Source of the DNA: Clostridiales bacterium
Lineage (GTDB): Bacteria; Bacillota; Clostridia; Saccharofermentanales; Saccharofermentanaceae
Direction: 5' to 3'
Length of the DNA stretch: 37,104 nucleotides
Assembly (NCBI GenBank): GCA_017617935.1
Contig: JAFZVF010000044.1
Location: 1 to 37,104, forward strand
The position numbers and the translations under genes are program-made. Every line of letters begins with the position of its first letter. Within the stretch, counting starts at the first letter, position 1. The notes beneath the pieces were generated by a model, which saw only the letters and a list, made by a program, of their open reading frames with translations, had not been told where the DNA came from and did no database searches. Shown here piece after piece: positions 17,909 to 25,680 of the stretch.

Positions 17909-18082
17909 TCACAGAAGCGTGTAATCGTAAAAAGAAACGGATCCGTCCGCTTCATCGTCAACGATCACGTTCTGTACGGTTCCGGGATTCTGGCCTGCAT
18001 AGTAGTAAGTTGCAGGATAGACCAAAAAGGCAATTGCCGTTAAGAGCAAAAACGTTACGATCTTTGATGCGTGATTCTTCAT
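17909..18082 (-). CDS. 57-residue single-pass membrane peptide
   Basis: A short frame read directly from the minus strand. ATG at 18082 follows GGAGGGTAG at ideal spacing, and the frame ends with TGA at 17911-17909. Residues 1-7 (MKNHASK) are basic, about 8-28 hydrophobic (VTFLLLTAIAFLVYPATYYY), and 29-57 an acidic extracellular tail (VIVDDEADGS, ending YDYTLL). It has no double-glycine leader and no Cys. It lies between the sensor kinase and S41 genes, directly downstream of a tandem LytTR-type operator, so it is the first gene of that unit. It could be a signal precursor, a peptidase cofactor or a small envelope protein. Confidence 0.75.
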   Translation of the reverse strand: MKNHASKIVTFLLLTAIAFLVYPATYYYAGQNPGTVQNVIVDDEADGSVSFYDYTLL

Positions 18083-18125
18083 AAAACTACCCTCCGTTTT
18101 TCTGAACCTGTCGCTTATGAGATCA

Positions 18126-18187
18126 TATTAACCAACACGGATCCTTATTGCGGAATCTGTGGCGAATTGCAGTTTATCTGTGGTGAA
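18126..18187 (-). promoter_or_regulatory. LytTR-type tandem operator and promoter for the peptide-S41-CPBP unit
   Basis: The minus strand carries direct repeats 18187-18167 (TTCACCACAG...TGCAA) and 18166-18146 (TTCGCCACAG...CGCAA), 21 bp apart. TAATAT(GAT) begins 36 bases after the second repeat starts, and no -35 is visible, as in activator-dependent promoters. The same arrangement recurs upstream of the M13 gene at 25589-25630. Two direct half-sites two helical turns apart are the usual target of AgrA/VirR/ComE-type LytTR regulators, and one is encoded at 19561-20271. Confidence 0.75.
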
Positions 18188-18193
18188 ATGAAT

Positions 18194-19564
18194 TTATTCG
18201 GATATCGGAATGATGACCTCAGCCCTGCAGGTAAAGCCGAAAGGCTTCTCTTCAAAGGTCACGTTCAGTTCTCCGCCGTAACCTTCTGCGGCGCTCTCGA
18301 TGTTCTGAATGCCGAAGCCGTGGTTCTTGACGTCACTCTTGGAAGTCTGTATCTTTCCGTCCTTGGTCAGAGGCGCCTTTATGCATGGATTCGTAACGGA
18401 GATCATGAAGAAGTTGTCAGTCTTTTTAAATTGCAGGTCGATCGTCTTATTCAGTTCGTCAAGCTCCTTGAGTTCAGGTACGGAAGCCGCCTCGATCGCG
18501 TTGTCCAGAAGGTTTGCGAGGATCTTGCACATGTCGACGGGAGATATCTCAACGCCATCCATCTTGCCAAGGCTCCTTAACCTTAAGCCGTGGCCTTCCG
18601 CATCAGCCTTCTTCTCCGCAATTATCGCGTCAGCTATCATGTCCCCGGTGTGCGCGCTGACGTCGGCGCTTATCAGGTTGTCTCCCATCTCCTTCAGATA
18701 TTCGCGCATCTTGTCGTATTCGCCTTGTTCAAGAAGGAGCATCAGGACCTGGACGTTGTTTTTCATGTCATGGCGCATCGCACGGATCTCGTTGTCGGAT
18801 TTAGCCGTCGCCTCAAAGAACTTAACCTGTGAAGCGACAAGCTGCTCGTTTATCTTGTTTGCTTCCTTAAGGTCATCCCTTTCCTTGCGGTTGACGCGGA
18901 TGTAGAAGAACATCGCAAGAAGCAACAGCATTATCAGCAATACCATTATCAAAATGACGCTTCTGATGTATTCAAGATCGTACGCCTTGTAAAGATCCTT
19001 CATCATCTCGACGAAAAGGCTCATGAGAAGCGAAACGATTACCGTAACAAGCAAGGGAAGCGGCTTTCTGTCATGCTTGTCCCTCATCCTCTTGAGCACG
19101 TAGAAGAACGCGAATTCTATTACCAGAAGCGTAAGAACTGATGTGACAAAGAAAATTGTGCGCGCAACGCTGCCACTCCACGCCAGAGCCTGGTCAAGCT
19201 GATCCCTGATAACGATGAAAATGTCTTCAACGGCGGCAAGTATCTCAAGCGCACTGAAGGCGACGAAGATCTTTTTCCACCACTTGGTCTTTACGAAGAA
19301 AAGCACCAGAAAGGTCAGTGCGGCATGGATGGTAAAATCCTCGTCAACGTTGAGGTCTTTTATCGGTGTGCCTCCGATATAATGAGCGACCACCCAGACC
19401 TCGGCGGTAACGACGCTCATGGCCGCGCTCAGGACGTACATGGCGCGCTTGTACTTCATCTCATATTTCAGCACGCCGTCAACGATGTATACGGAAAGCA
19501 GTCCCTTCAGTACATAGTGGATGCCGATGAGGATTCCGTATATGACCGCGGTCTGCAAAGTCAT
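18194..19564 (-). CDS. GHKL sensor histidine kinase (AgrC-like)
   Basis: 456 residues. The N-terminal ~220 residues hold about seven transmembrane helices, with no large external domain, as in peptide-sensing AgrC-type kinases. The cytoplasmic part has His265 in MRHDMKNN, the N-box NLLDNAIEAA (Asn355) and the G-box GFGIQN (416-421). The start overlaps the response regulator stop by 4 bases (ATGA). It should phosphorylate that regulator. The input signal is unknown; the nearby 57-aa peptide, its two linked peptidases and the ABC transporter make a peptide or envelope-stress signal likely. Confidence 0.92.
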   Translation of the reverse strand: MTLQTAVIYGILIGIHYVLKGLLSVYIVDGVLKYEMKYKRAMYVLSAAMSVVTAEVWVVAHYIGGTPIKDLNVDEDFTIHAALTFLVLFFVKTKWWKKIFVAFSALEILAAVEDIFIVIRDQLDQALAWSGSVARTIFFVTSVLTLLVIEFAFFYVLKRMRDKHDRKPLPLLVTVIVSLLMSLFVEMMKDLYKAYDLEYIRSVILIMVLLIMLLLLAMFFYIRVNRKERDDLKEANKINEQLVASQVKFFEATAKSDNEIRAMRHDMKNNVQVLMLLLEQGEYDKMREYLKEMGDNLISADVSAHTGDMIADAIIAEKKADAEGHGLRLRSLGKMDGVEISPVDMCKILANLLDNAIEAASVPELKELDELNKTIDLQFKKTDNFFMISVTNPCIKAPLTKDGKIQTSKSDVKNHGFGIQNIESAAEGYGGELNVTFEEKPFGFTCRAEVIIPISE

Positions 19565-20271
19565 CTTGAATTCCTCCTGATGAATTCAAGAAGGCTCTTT
19601 TTGGCTTCAGAAGCGGCGCTCCTTGCAACGGGGAGCACCTCTTTGTCGTCCAGTATCACTTCAGTCGCGGAAAGCTTTTTGACGTGCGCCAGATTGACGT
19701 AATAGGATCTGTGGATCTTGAAAAAATCACGGGACACGCCATCGACCATTTTAAGCGCGTCGGCAAACTTCATCCTGAGTTCCACCGCGTCACCCTTGAA
19801 GCGGAACCTCACGCAGTTGTTCGCGGCTTCAACGTATATCAGGTCGGACACGGAGTTGATTATCTCCTCACCGTCCTTGCGCAAAACTATCTTTTCATCG
19901 ACCTTGAGCTTCTTTTCAAGATCGGCAAGAGTCTCCTTCAGCTTGACCTCGTTTACGGGCTTACTCAGGAAACGGAACGCGTCGACCTCATAGCCGTCCA
20001 TCGCGAGTTCCGTGTGGCTCGTAAGGAAGATTATCGGAATGTCCTTTGAATACTCGCGGACCTTCCTGGCGGCCGTCATGCCGTCCACGTCCTTCATCTC
20101 TATATCAAGGAATATCGCGTCAAGGCTGAATCCGTTCTCAAAGCTCCTGATCAGTTCGCTCCCGTCTGAATACAGAAAGCAGCTCACGTCTTCCCTGCCG
20201 CAAACCGAATCGATCAGATTCGCGATCTGGCTTCTGTAAACACTCTCATCGTCAACAATGGCAAGCTTCAT
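19561..20271 (-). CDS. LytTR-family response regulator
   Basis: 236 residues. The receiver domain has Asp7-Asp8, phosphoacceptor Asp56 (IFLDIEM), Thr84 and Lys104 (FLSKPV). The C-terminal LytTR DNA-binding domain (about 130-232) has the typical IYVEAANNCVRF and FFKIHRSYYVNLAHV segments. RBS GGAGGGG precedes ATG at 20271. It is paired with the GHKL kinase through a 4-base overlap. Proteins of this class bind two direct repeats about 21 bp apart; two such sites flank this gene set (18146-18187 and 25589-25630), which makes them its likely targets. Confidence 0.93.
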   Translation of the reverse strand: MKLAIVDDESVYRSQIANLIDSVCGREDVSCFLYSDGSELIRSFENGFSLDAIFLDIEMKDVDGMTAARKVREYSKDIPIIFLTSHTELAMDGYEVDAFRFLSKPVNEVKLKETLADLEKKLKVDEKIVLRKDGEEIINSVSDLIYVEAANNCVRFRFKGDAVELRMKFADALKMVDGVSRDFFKIHRSYYVNLAHVKKLSATEVILDDKEVLPVARSAASEAKKSLLEFIRRNSR

Positions 20272-20299
20272 GTCCCCTCCGAAGCAATACGAATAATAA

Positions 20300-20329
20300 C
20301 AGGAGCGGCCGTGACCCGGACCGCTCCTG
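20300..20329 (-). terminator. Terminator or attenuator between the ABC genes and the two-component genes
   Basis: A 9-bp GC-rich stem, CAGGAGCGG / CCGCTCCTG, followed on the minus strand by TTATTATTC. It lies between the ATPase and response regulator genes. No clear promoter follows, so partial readthrough may set a lower level for the regulators. Confidence 0.55.
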
Positions 20330-20372
20330 CTATTTTAATGGTAATTCCCTGCCTGCTCAACAGCGAATTTCA

Positions 20373-21047
20373 TCAACCGACCGTGCGGCCGCTGTCAAGG
20401 ACAACGGTCCTCGTGCCGTATTTTGCGCACTCCTCGGAGTGAGTGACCTGAAGGATGGTAAGGCCCTTTTCCTGATTGAGCCTCTTAAAAAGATCCATTA
20501 TCTCGCCCGTGGACTTCTTGTCCAAGTTTCCGGTGGGCTCGTCCGCGAGAAGGACCTTCGGGTTGCCAATTACCGCCCTCGCGATCGCGACCCTCTGCTG
20601 TTGACCGCCCGAGAGCTGGTTCGGCATTGCCTTGCGCTTTTCGGTAAGGCCCGTGATCTCCAAGATCTCATCGAGTTCCTTCTTCAAAGAAGATTTTGTC
20701 TTTCCGTTCATCGTCTGCGGAAGCAGGATGTTGTCTTCAACGGAAAGGTTCATGACGAGGTTGTAGAACTGGAAGATGAATCCGACGTTCTTGAGGCGGA
20801 GGTCAGACAGTTCCTTGTCCTTGAGCGAACCGATGTCCTTGCCGCAAAGCGTGATCTTGCCTTCAAACTCCCTGTCGAGGCCACCGATAAGGTAAAGCAG
20901 CGTTGACTTGCCGGATCCGGACGCACCCATCAGGGAAACGAATTCGCCTTCCTGGACGTACATGCAAGCGCCGTCCAACACCTGGTTAAGGCTCGTATTC
21001 TTGCCGAATGATTTGCTTACGTTTGTTACTTCGATTACAGTATCCAT
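20373..21047 (-). CDS. ABC transporter ATPase (MacB/LolD/BceA-like)
   Basis: 224 residues, the short ATPase type that pairs with FtsX-like permeases. Walker A GASGSGKST, Q-loop FIFQFYNL, signature LSGGQQQRV, Walker B VLLADEPTGNLD and switch His VTHSEE are intact. It starts 18 bases after the permease gene with RBS GGAGGG. Such pairs export or extract peptides and lipoproteins, or act as mechanotransmitters, rather than import nutrients. Confidence 0.94.
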   Translation of the reverse strand: MDTVIEVTNVSKSFGKNTSLNQVLDGACMYVQEGEFVSLMGASGSGKSTLLYLIGGLDREFEGKITLCGKDIGSLKDKELSDLRLKNVGFIFQFYNLVMNLSVEDNILLPQTMNGKTKSSLKKELDEILEITGLTEKRKAMPNQLSGGQQQRVAIARAVIGNPKVLLADEPTGNLDKKSTGEIMDLFKRLNQEKGLTILQVTHSEECAKYGTRTVVLDSGRTVG

Positions 21048-21065
21048 TTATGTACCCTCCGTTTA

Positions 21066-23531
21066 TTACTCGTACTTGATCTGTTCCGCGATCTTCATCT
21101 TCTTCAGGTTCCTGATCGGGAAAAGCACCGTCGCCGTAAAGGCAAAGACCAGGAAAACGCAGAACAAAAGCGTCGCTATCGGATTTGCTTCAACGTTGAT
21201 ATCCAGCGTGTTGGATTTCGCCAGGAGCTTGTTGATGATGCCCGTAAGGATCATGCCGACCGCGGTTCCCATGACCGATGCGGTAAGGGCCGTTATCAGC
21301 ATCTCGCAGAACAGGACTCCCGAAAGCCTCTTCTTGTCCATCGAAGTCGAAAGCAGGACTGCGCATTCCTTCTTTCTGCCCTCAAATCCGATCAGCTGGT
21401 TGCTCGCCATGCCTATGAAAGTCATGCCGACGGCTATGGCGATGATCGCTATCAGGACCGTGTTCAGCTTTGCATTACGCTTGTTTTGTTCATCCATCAT
21501 CTCTTTATGAGTCTGAACTTCACTGTAAGAGCCAACGGCATAGGTCTTTATCATCCTCGCCACGTAATCAGGCTTTTCGCACTTGATCAGACAATATCCG
21601 GGAGTGTCTTTGAACAATTCCTTGTAATCGCGCTCCGACATAAAGACGGTACCCTCCGTTGCGAACGCGCCCGGCTTCAGAACGGAAACAAGCTTGTATT
21701 CCCTTATGATCGGAACGACGCCGGTGGGATTGAAAGTCAGCTTGACCGTTTCTCCTTCCTTGATCTTGTACTTTTCAGCCGTCTTGTCGTCAACTACGAT
21801 GCAGCCGTCTTCGATCTTGCCGGTAAGGCCTTTGATCGGCTCGTAATACCTGAATCCTTCCTCAGGCACTGCGACGAACGGGAAGTTTTCATCAAGTTCA
21901 GGATCCAGATCATTGAAACGCACCGTTTCCTGCATGACGTAAATGAATTCAACGTCAGTCACGCCGTCAAGCTTTTCAACGAACTTGAAGTCCTTCGTCT
22001 TTCCGTTGCTGTCAACAATGACGTCACAACGGAAATCATCATCTACCGTTACGTTCATCGCGGATCTGACTGCATTAAAGACGATGATGCTCATTGCCGC
22101 TGCGGTTACGCACAGAACGCCGCTTCCGACGGTGCTCTTCCTTGAGATTGCTTCAACCGCGGCAAGAGACCACTTCGCGCTCTCCTTTTTGTCCGCGATC
22201 TTTTTGACCATCGCGGTAACCCATTTGAATACCCATGGGTAAAGCAGCGCAAGAGAAGTTACCGACAACAGAAGGCAGACGATTGCGGCATAGATGTTCT
22301 TGCTTAATATTCCTGCAACTATTGCACCGATAAAGAATACAACGCCTAAGACAAGACCGAATCTGCTGAACCTGTAGGCCGTGTCCCTGTTGTCGAAAAT
22401 GATGTCCCTGATCGAGGTTTTAAGGGCTTTGAGTATTGCCTTCAAAGGGATCAGGCATTCGATGACCATCGCGCCCAGAATGACTCCTATGACGACAAGA
22501 GGCGACATCGCGGGAATCGAGGTCTGAAAGCTCGCGCCCTCTTTGCCGACTCCGCCGTAGGCCCTTAATACGGGCACCCTCACGATTCCGTAGACGATTA
22601 TCGCAGGGACGCAGCCGAGCACGGCATAGAGAACGTTTTCCAAGAGCAGTATCCTGGCCGTCCTTGCGTTATTCATTCCAAAGCTTCGGAGAGTTCCGAT
22701 ATAAGGCATCCTCTCGCCTACGATCCTGTTGCCGATCGAAGCGGTTACGAATATGACCAAAAGGAACGTAACTGCAAATACCAGATAGAAAAACCTGACG
22801 TACTCGTTTATCTCTTCGATAATGGCCTCGTCATAGACAAAATTGAGGAATATCGAATTGGGATAGTAATCCTGAAGGTCCTTAACCGCCTGGCGCGCCT
22901 TGTCCTGATCCAGAACGTCGACCAAGACCAAGCCGGTATCAAGCCTTCCGCATGAGATTATCGTGGCCGTTTCCCTGTTGACGAATGCGGAATTGTCTTT
23001 GATGAAGTAATTCCTTCCGTCGTTGGCGGAAATGCCGACAATGCTCAGCTCAACCTCATCGTTCGCCCTGTCGTGAACGATGAGCTTGTCACCTACTTTG
23101 TATCCGTATCTCTGTGCAAACTTTCTCGTGATTACGGTTTCCTTCAAGCCGAGCTTTACGGGCTCGATAAACTCCATGTCAACCGCCGCGTCGATTTCCA
23201 AGCCGTATATGGTCAGCTGGTCGGAAGTTACGTATGCGTATTCGCCTTCAATGTCCTTGTACAGCTTCTCGCTATTGGTGTTTATCTCCAGAACGCTGCT
23301 TTCGGGAAAGCCTTCGGGAAGCCCCCTGGCGGCGAAATCGTTTGAATAGAGCAGACAATCCGCCTTCGACAATCCTAATGCGGAACCGCCGATAAGGCTT
23401 TTCAGGCTCGTTGCAAATTCAAAGCACACCATCGCGCACAGTGAACACACAAAGATCGAGAAAGCCACGAGCAGCGTCCTGAACGGCTTGCCGAATATAT
23501 TCTTAAGTGACGTTTTCAATACCAGATTCAT
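21066..23531 (-). CDS. FtsX/MacB-type ABC transporter permease
   Basis: 821 residues. One N-terminal transmembrane helix is followed by a ~230-residue external domain, three membrane helices with an FtsX-like core (about 250-365), two more helices, a second external domain (about 500-685), and three C-terminal helices. Two FtsX units in one chain let it work with a single ATPase partner. RBS GAGGTGA precedes the start, 15 bases after the M13 stop. Found next to LytTR/GHKL regulators and peptidases, it may handle an envelope peptide, but no substrate can be read from the sequence. Confidence 0.9.
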   Translation of the reverse strand: MNLVLKTSLKNIFGKPFRTLLVAFSIFVCSLCAMVCFEFATSLKSLIGGSALGLSKADCLLYSNDFAARGLPEGFPESSVLEINTNSEKLYKDIEGEYAYVTSDQLTIYGLEIDAAVDMEFIEPVKLGLKETVITRKFAQRYGYKVGDKLIVHDRANDEVELSIVGISANDGRNYFIKDNSAFVNRETATIISCGRLDTGLVLVDVLDQDKARQAVKDLQDYYPNSIFLNFVYDEAIIEEINEYVRFFYLVFAVTFLLVIFVTASIGNRIVGERMPYIGTLRSFGMNNARTARILLLENVLYAVLGCVPAIIVYGIVRVPVLRAYGGVGKEGASFQTSIPAMSPLVVIGVILGAMVIECLIPLKAILKALKTSIRDIIFDNRDTAYRFSRFGLVLGVVFFIGAIVAGILSKNIYAAIVCLLLSVTSLALLYPWVFKWVTAMVKKIADKKESAKWSLAAVEAISRKSTVGSGVLCVTAAAMSIIVFNAVRSAMNVTVDDDFRCDVIVDSNGKTKDFKFVEKLDGVTDVEFIYVMQETVRFNDLDPELDENFPFVAVPEEGFRYYEPIKGLTGKIEDGCIVVDDKTAEKYKIKEGETVKLTFNPTGVVPIIREYKLVSVLKPGAFATEGTVFMSERDYKELFKDTPGYCLIKCEKPDYVARMIKTYAVGSYSEVQTHKEMMDEQNKRNAKLNTVLIAIIAIAVGMTFIGMASNQLIGFEGRKKECAVLLSTSMDKKRLSGVLFCEMLITALTASVMGTAVGMILTGIINKLLAKSNTLDINVEANPIATLLFCVFLVFAFTATVLFPIRNLKKMKIAEQIKYE

Positions 23532-23546
23532 ATTCAGTTCACCTCA

Positions 23547-25532
23547 TCAATACCATCTTGAAATGCGTTTTTCGGGAGCAATGTACATTCCGTCGCCCTC
23601 TTTGACGTCATACAGGTCATAGAAGCACTGCAGCGTCGAAAGGATGGCATTGACCCTTAAGATCTCGGGACTGTGCACGTCATGAGCGATCTGATCGACG
23701 ACCTTGACGTCAAGTTTCTTTCTGCCCCAGATCAAGGCATAGTTTTCAAATATCTTCTTAAGGTCATCCTTGTTCTTTGCGAGGGAGGTTACGCATTCCA
23801 TGCCTCCCAAGTCCGCATAGTTCTCACCCAAAGTCTGTTCACCGTCAACGTGATGCACACCGAACACGACAAAGTTATCTTCAAAATAAGAGACCGCCTT
23901 CTTATTGCGCTCTTTCAATGCCTTTACGTCTTCTTCGGCGATCCACTTCGGATTGTATGCACCGTCCTGATCGTAAACGATGCAGTTGCTGTCGAACGCA
24001 TGCCCCATCTCGTGAGCAATAACGGAACCAAGGCCGCCGAGGTTTGTGTAGTGATCCGCTTTGGCGTCGAAGAACGGCGCGTTTGTAATGGCAACCGTTA
24101 TCGTTATGTTGTTGTGTACGGGTGAATAGCATGCATTCATTGTCTGCATGGCCATACTGATCGCCTTCCGGTCCTTGGATTCCTTCAGGCTGTTGATCTC
24201 ATCCGCCGTTTGAATGCGGATAAAGCCGACCAACATGTCATAGTAGTTTCCGCCTAAGTTTGCATATTTTGACTTATCCTGCCTCTTTGAATTGGTACCC
24301 GTAACGTAGACTATATTGTCGAGTTTCTTCAAAAGGCCCTTCCTCGTCGGCTCGGAGAGCCAGTTTGCGTTGGAGATCAGCTTTCTGTAGCCTTCCCTGA
24401 TCTCATCACACATTGAACGGAGAGCGTCATCAGTTTCCTTCTTATAGAAACGCTCAACATAGATCGGATCCGTTTGGGATTTGAAACTTCCCTTTATAGC
24501 ATTGATTGCCTGAACCTCACGTTCATCGTAGCTTTCGGTCAAGTATCCGCTGAGATCGGCATAATGAGGTGCGAGTACCTGCATGTACATACTGTAGACG
24601 TCGAATATTATCCAAGCCTTTAACGCGTCAAGATTCTCATTTGTAAGAATGGAATTCAAACACTTCAGCTGCGTCAGATCGTAAACGAGGAACTTTTTGC
24701 AGTAAGCCTCATCGTAGCCGACGGCTTTCATGTATTCCGACAGATCGATATTGGACATGATCTTTTCGATCTCATCCTTGCTGTGGATGGTGACGTATTC
24801 CAATTCCTCTTTTCCGTCAAGGGCCACCTGGTCAGTAGAACCATAAAGCTTCAAAGCGACGTTGGCGAGTTTCTTTCCGATATTGCCCGACGTTTCCGCA
24901 TCGTATCCGAGCGTCATGAGATAAGTTCTAGTGGTGGTAACTATCGGATTGAGACTGTTCCTTGTTTCACGGACGTCAACGAAAGCTACTCCGCTTACGC
25001 CTCTGATCTGGTAGAAGCCCAGAGCCTTTTCATCCGCCTCAAAATAGTTGTCACCCACCATGAGGCATAAGATTCCGGGAACTCCGAAATCCCTATAGAG
25101 CTTTGCGTCAACCTTCAAAAGTTCGTCCACGCTCTTGGCGTTTTTGACCTCGCCTATTACGGCTGCAAGATCCGAAGGGATGGGCTCGTTTTTGTAATCG
25201 TAAGCAAGGAAGGCATTGTAGGCCTTCTTTATGATATCCTCTTCACTTCCCGCTTCATAACCCGAACCGGCTACGACGTCCTTAATTACGGTCTCGAGCT
25301 GCTTATCGACAAGATCCACGTCAAAAGCACTGCCGGCGACACCCTCGCCGTAATCAAACTTCGCATTCCTGAGCCTTTCCTCGTTGATGAACCTGTAATA
25401 GTCATCCTGCGGGCGCGCCTCAGCCGTCTTAGTCGTTTCAGAAGTTCCCGCCGGATCGTTTGCAGGCTTACATCCAGTCATCAGCGACATCGCCATTGCG
25501 CCGATCAGGATCACCCCTATTAACCTCTTCAT
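23547..25532 (-). CDS. M13-family (neprilysin/PepO-like) metallopeptidase lipoprotein
   Basis: 661 residues from MKRLIGVI. The start at 25532 is preferred over 25577 because AAAGGAGAGG lies just upstream and it gives a proper lipoprotein signal, with Cys21 in SLMTGC. The zinc site HEMGH (VIAHEMGHAFD) and the third-ligand motif GENYADLGG are present, and the C-terminus follows the M13 pattern (APEKRISRWY). It should be a zinc oligopeptidase tethered to the outer face of the membrane. It heads the operon with the FtsX permease and ATPase, behind the second tandem LytTR-type operator. Confidence 0.93.
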   Translation of the reverse strand: MKRLIGVILIGAMAMSLMTGCKPANDPAGTSETTKTAEARPQDDYYRFINEERLRNAKFDYGEGVAGSAFDVDLVDKQLETVIKDVVAGSGYEAGSEEDIIKKAYNAFLAYDYKNEPIPSDLAAVIGEVKNAKSVDELLKVDAKLYRDFGVPGILCLMVGDNYFEADEKALGFYQIRGVSGVAFVDVRETRNSLNPIVTTTRTYLMTLGYDAETSGNIGKKLANVALKLYGSTDQVALDGKEELEYVTIHSKDEIEKIMSNIDLSEYMKAVGYDEAYCKKFLVYDLTQLKCLNSILTNENLDALKAWIIFDVYSMYMQVLAPHYADLSGYLTESYDEREVQAINAIKGSFKSQTDPIYVERFYKKETDDALRSMCDEIREGYRKLISNANWLSEPTRKGLLKKLDNIVYVTGTNSKRQDKSKYANLGGNYYDMLVGFIRIQTADEINSLKESKDRKAISMAMQTMNACYSPVHNNITITVAITNAPFFDAKADHYTNLGGLGSVIAHEMGHAFDSNCIVYDQDGAYNPKWIAEEDVKALKERNKKAVSYFEDNFVVFGVHHVDGEQTLGENYADLGGMECVTSLAKNKDDLKKIFENYALIWGRKKLDVKVVDQIAHDVHSPEILRVNAILSTLQCFYDLYDVKEGDGMYIAPEKRISRWY

Positions 25533-25568
25533 AAAACCTCTCCTTTTTGATCTTTTCAGATAATGGAA

Positions 25569-25630
25569 TACTACCACAAGGATCAGTCAACAACGGAACT
25601 TGTGGCGAGTTGCGCTTCATTCGTGGTGAA
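25569..25630 (-). promoter_or_regulatory. LytTR-type tandem operator and promoter for the M13-ABC operon
   Basis: Direct repeats on the minus strand at 25630-25610 (TTCACCACGAA...GCGCAA) and 25609-25589 (CTCGCCACAAG...), 21 bp apart. A TAGTAT -10-like element begins 36 bases after the second repeat starts, the same offset as TAATAT at the 18146-18187 site. A normally spaced -35 is missing. Confidence 0.75.
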
Positions 25631-25639
25631 GTGCAGAAT

Positions 25640-25671
25640 GGCAAAAGAAAACGCCGGCAGGATGCCGGCGT
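25640..25671 (-). terminator. Terminator after LRR protein 2
   Basis: Perfect 9-bp stem ACGCCGGCA / TGCCGGCGT with a 3-base loop, followed on the minus strand by TTTTCTTTT. It ends LRR gene 2 and insulates the operator of the M13 operon, which begins 10 bases later. Confidence 0.9.
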
Positions 25672-25680
25672 CTTAAGAGA

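Noticed and set aside
18194..19564. Full Agr quorum-sensing system with AgrB/AgrD
   Set aside because: The kinase is AgrC-like, but no AgrB-type cysteine protease gene is present, and the 57-aa peptide lacks the Cys and amphipathic leader of AgrD.
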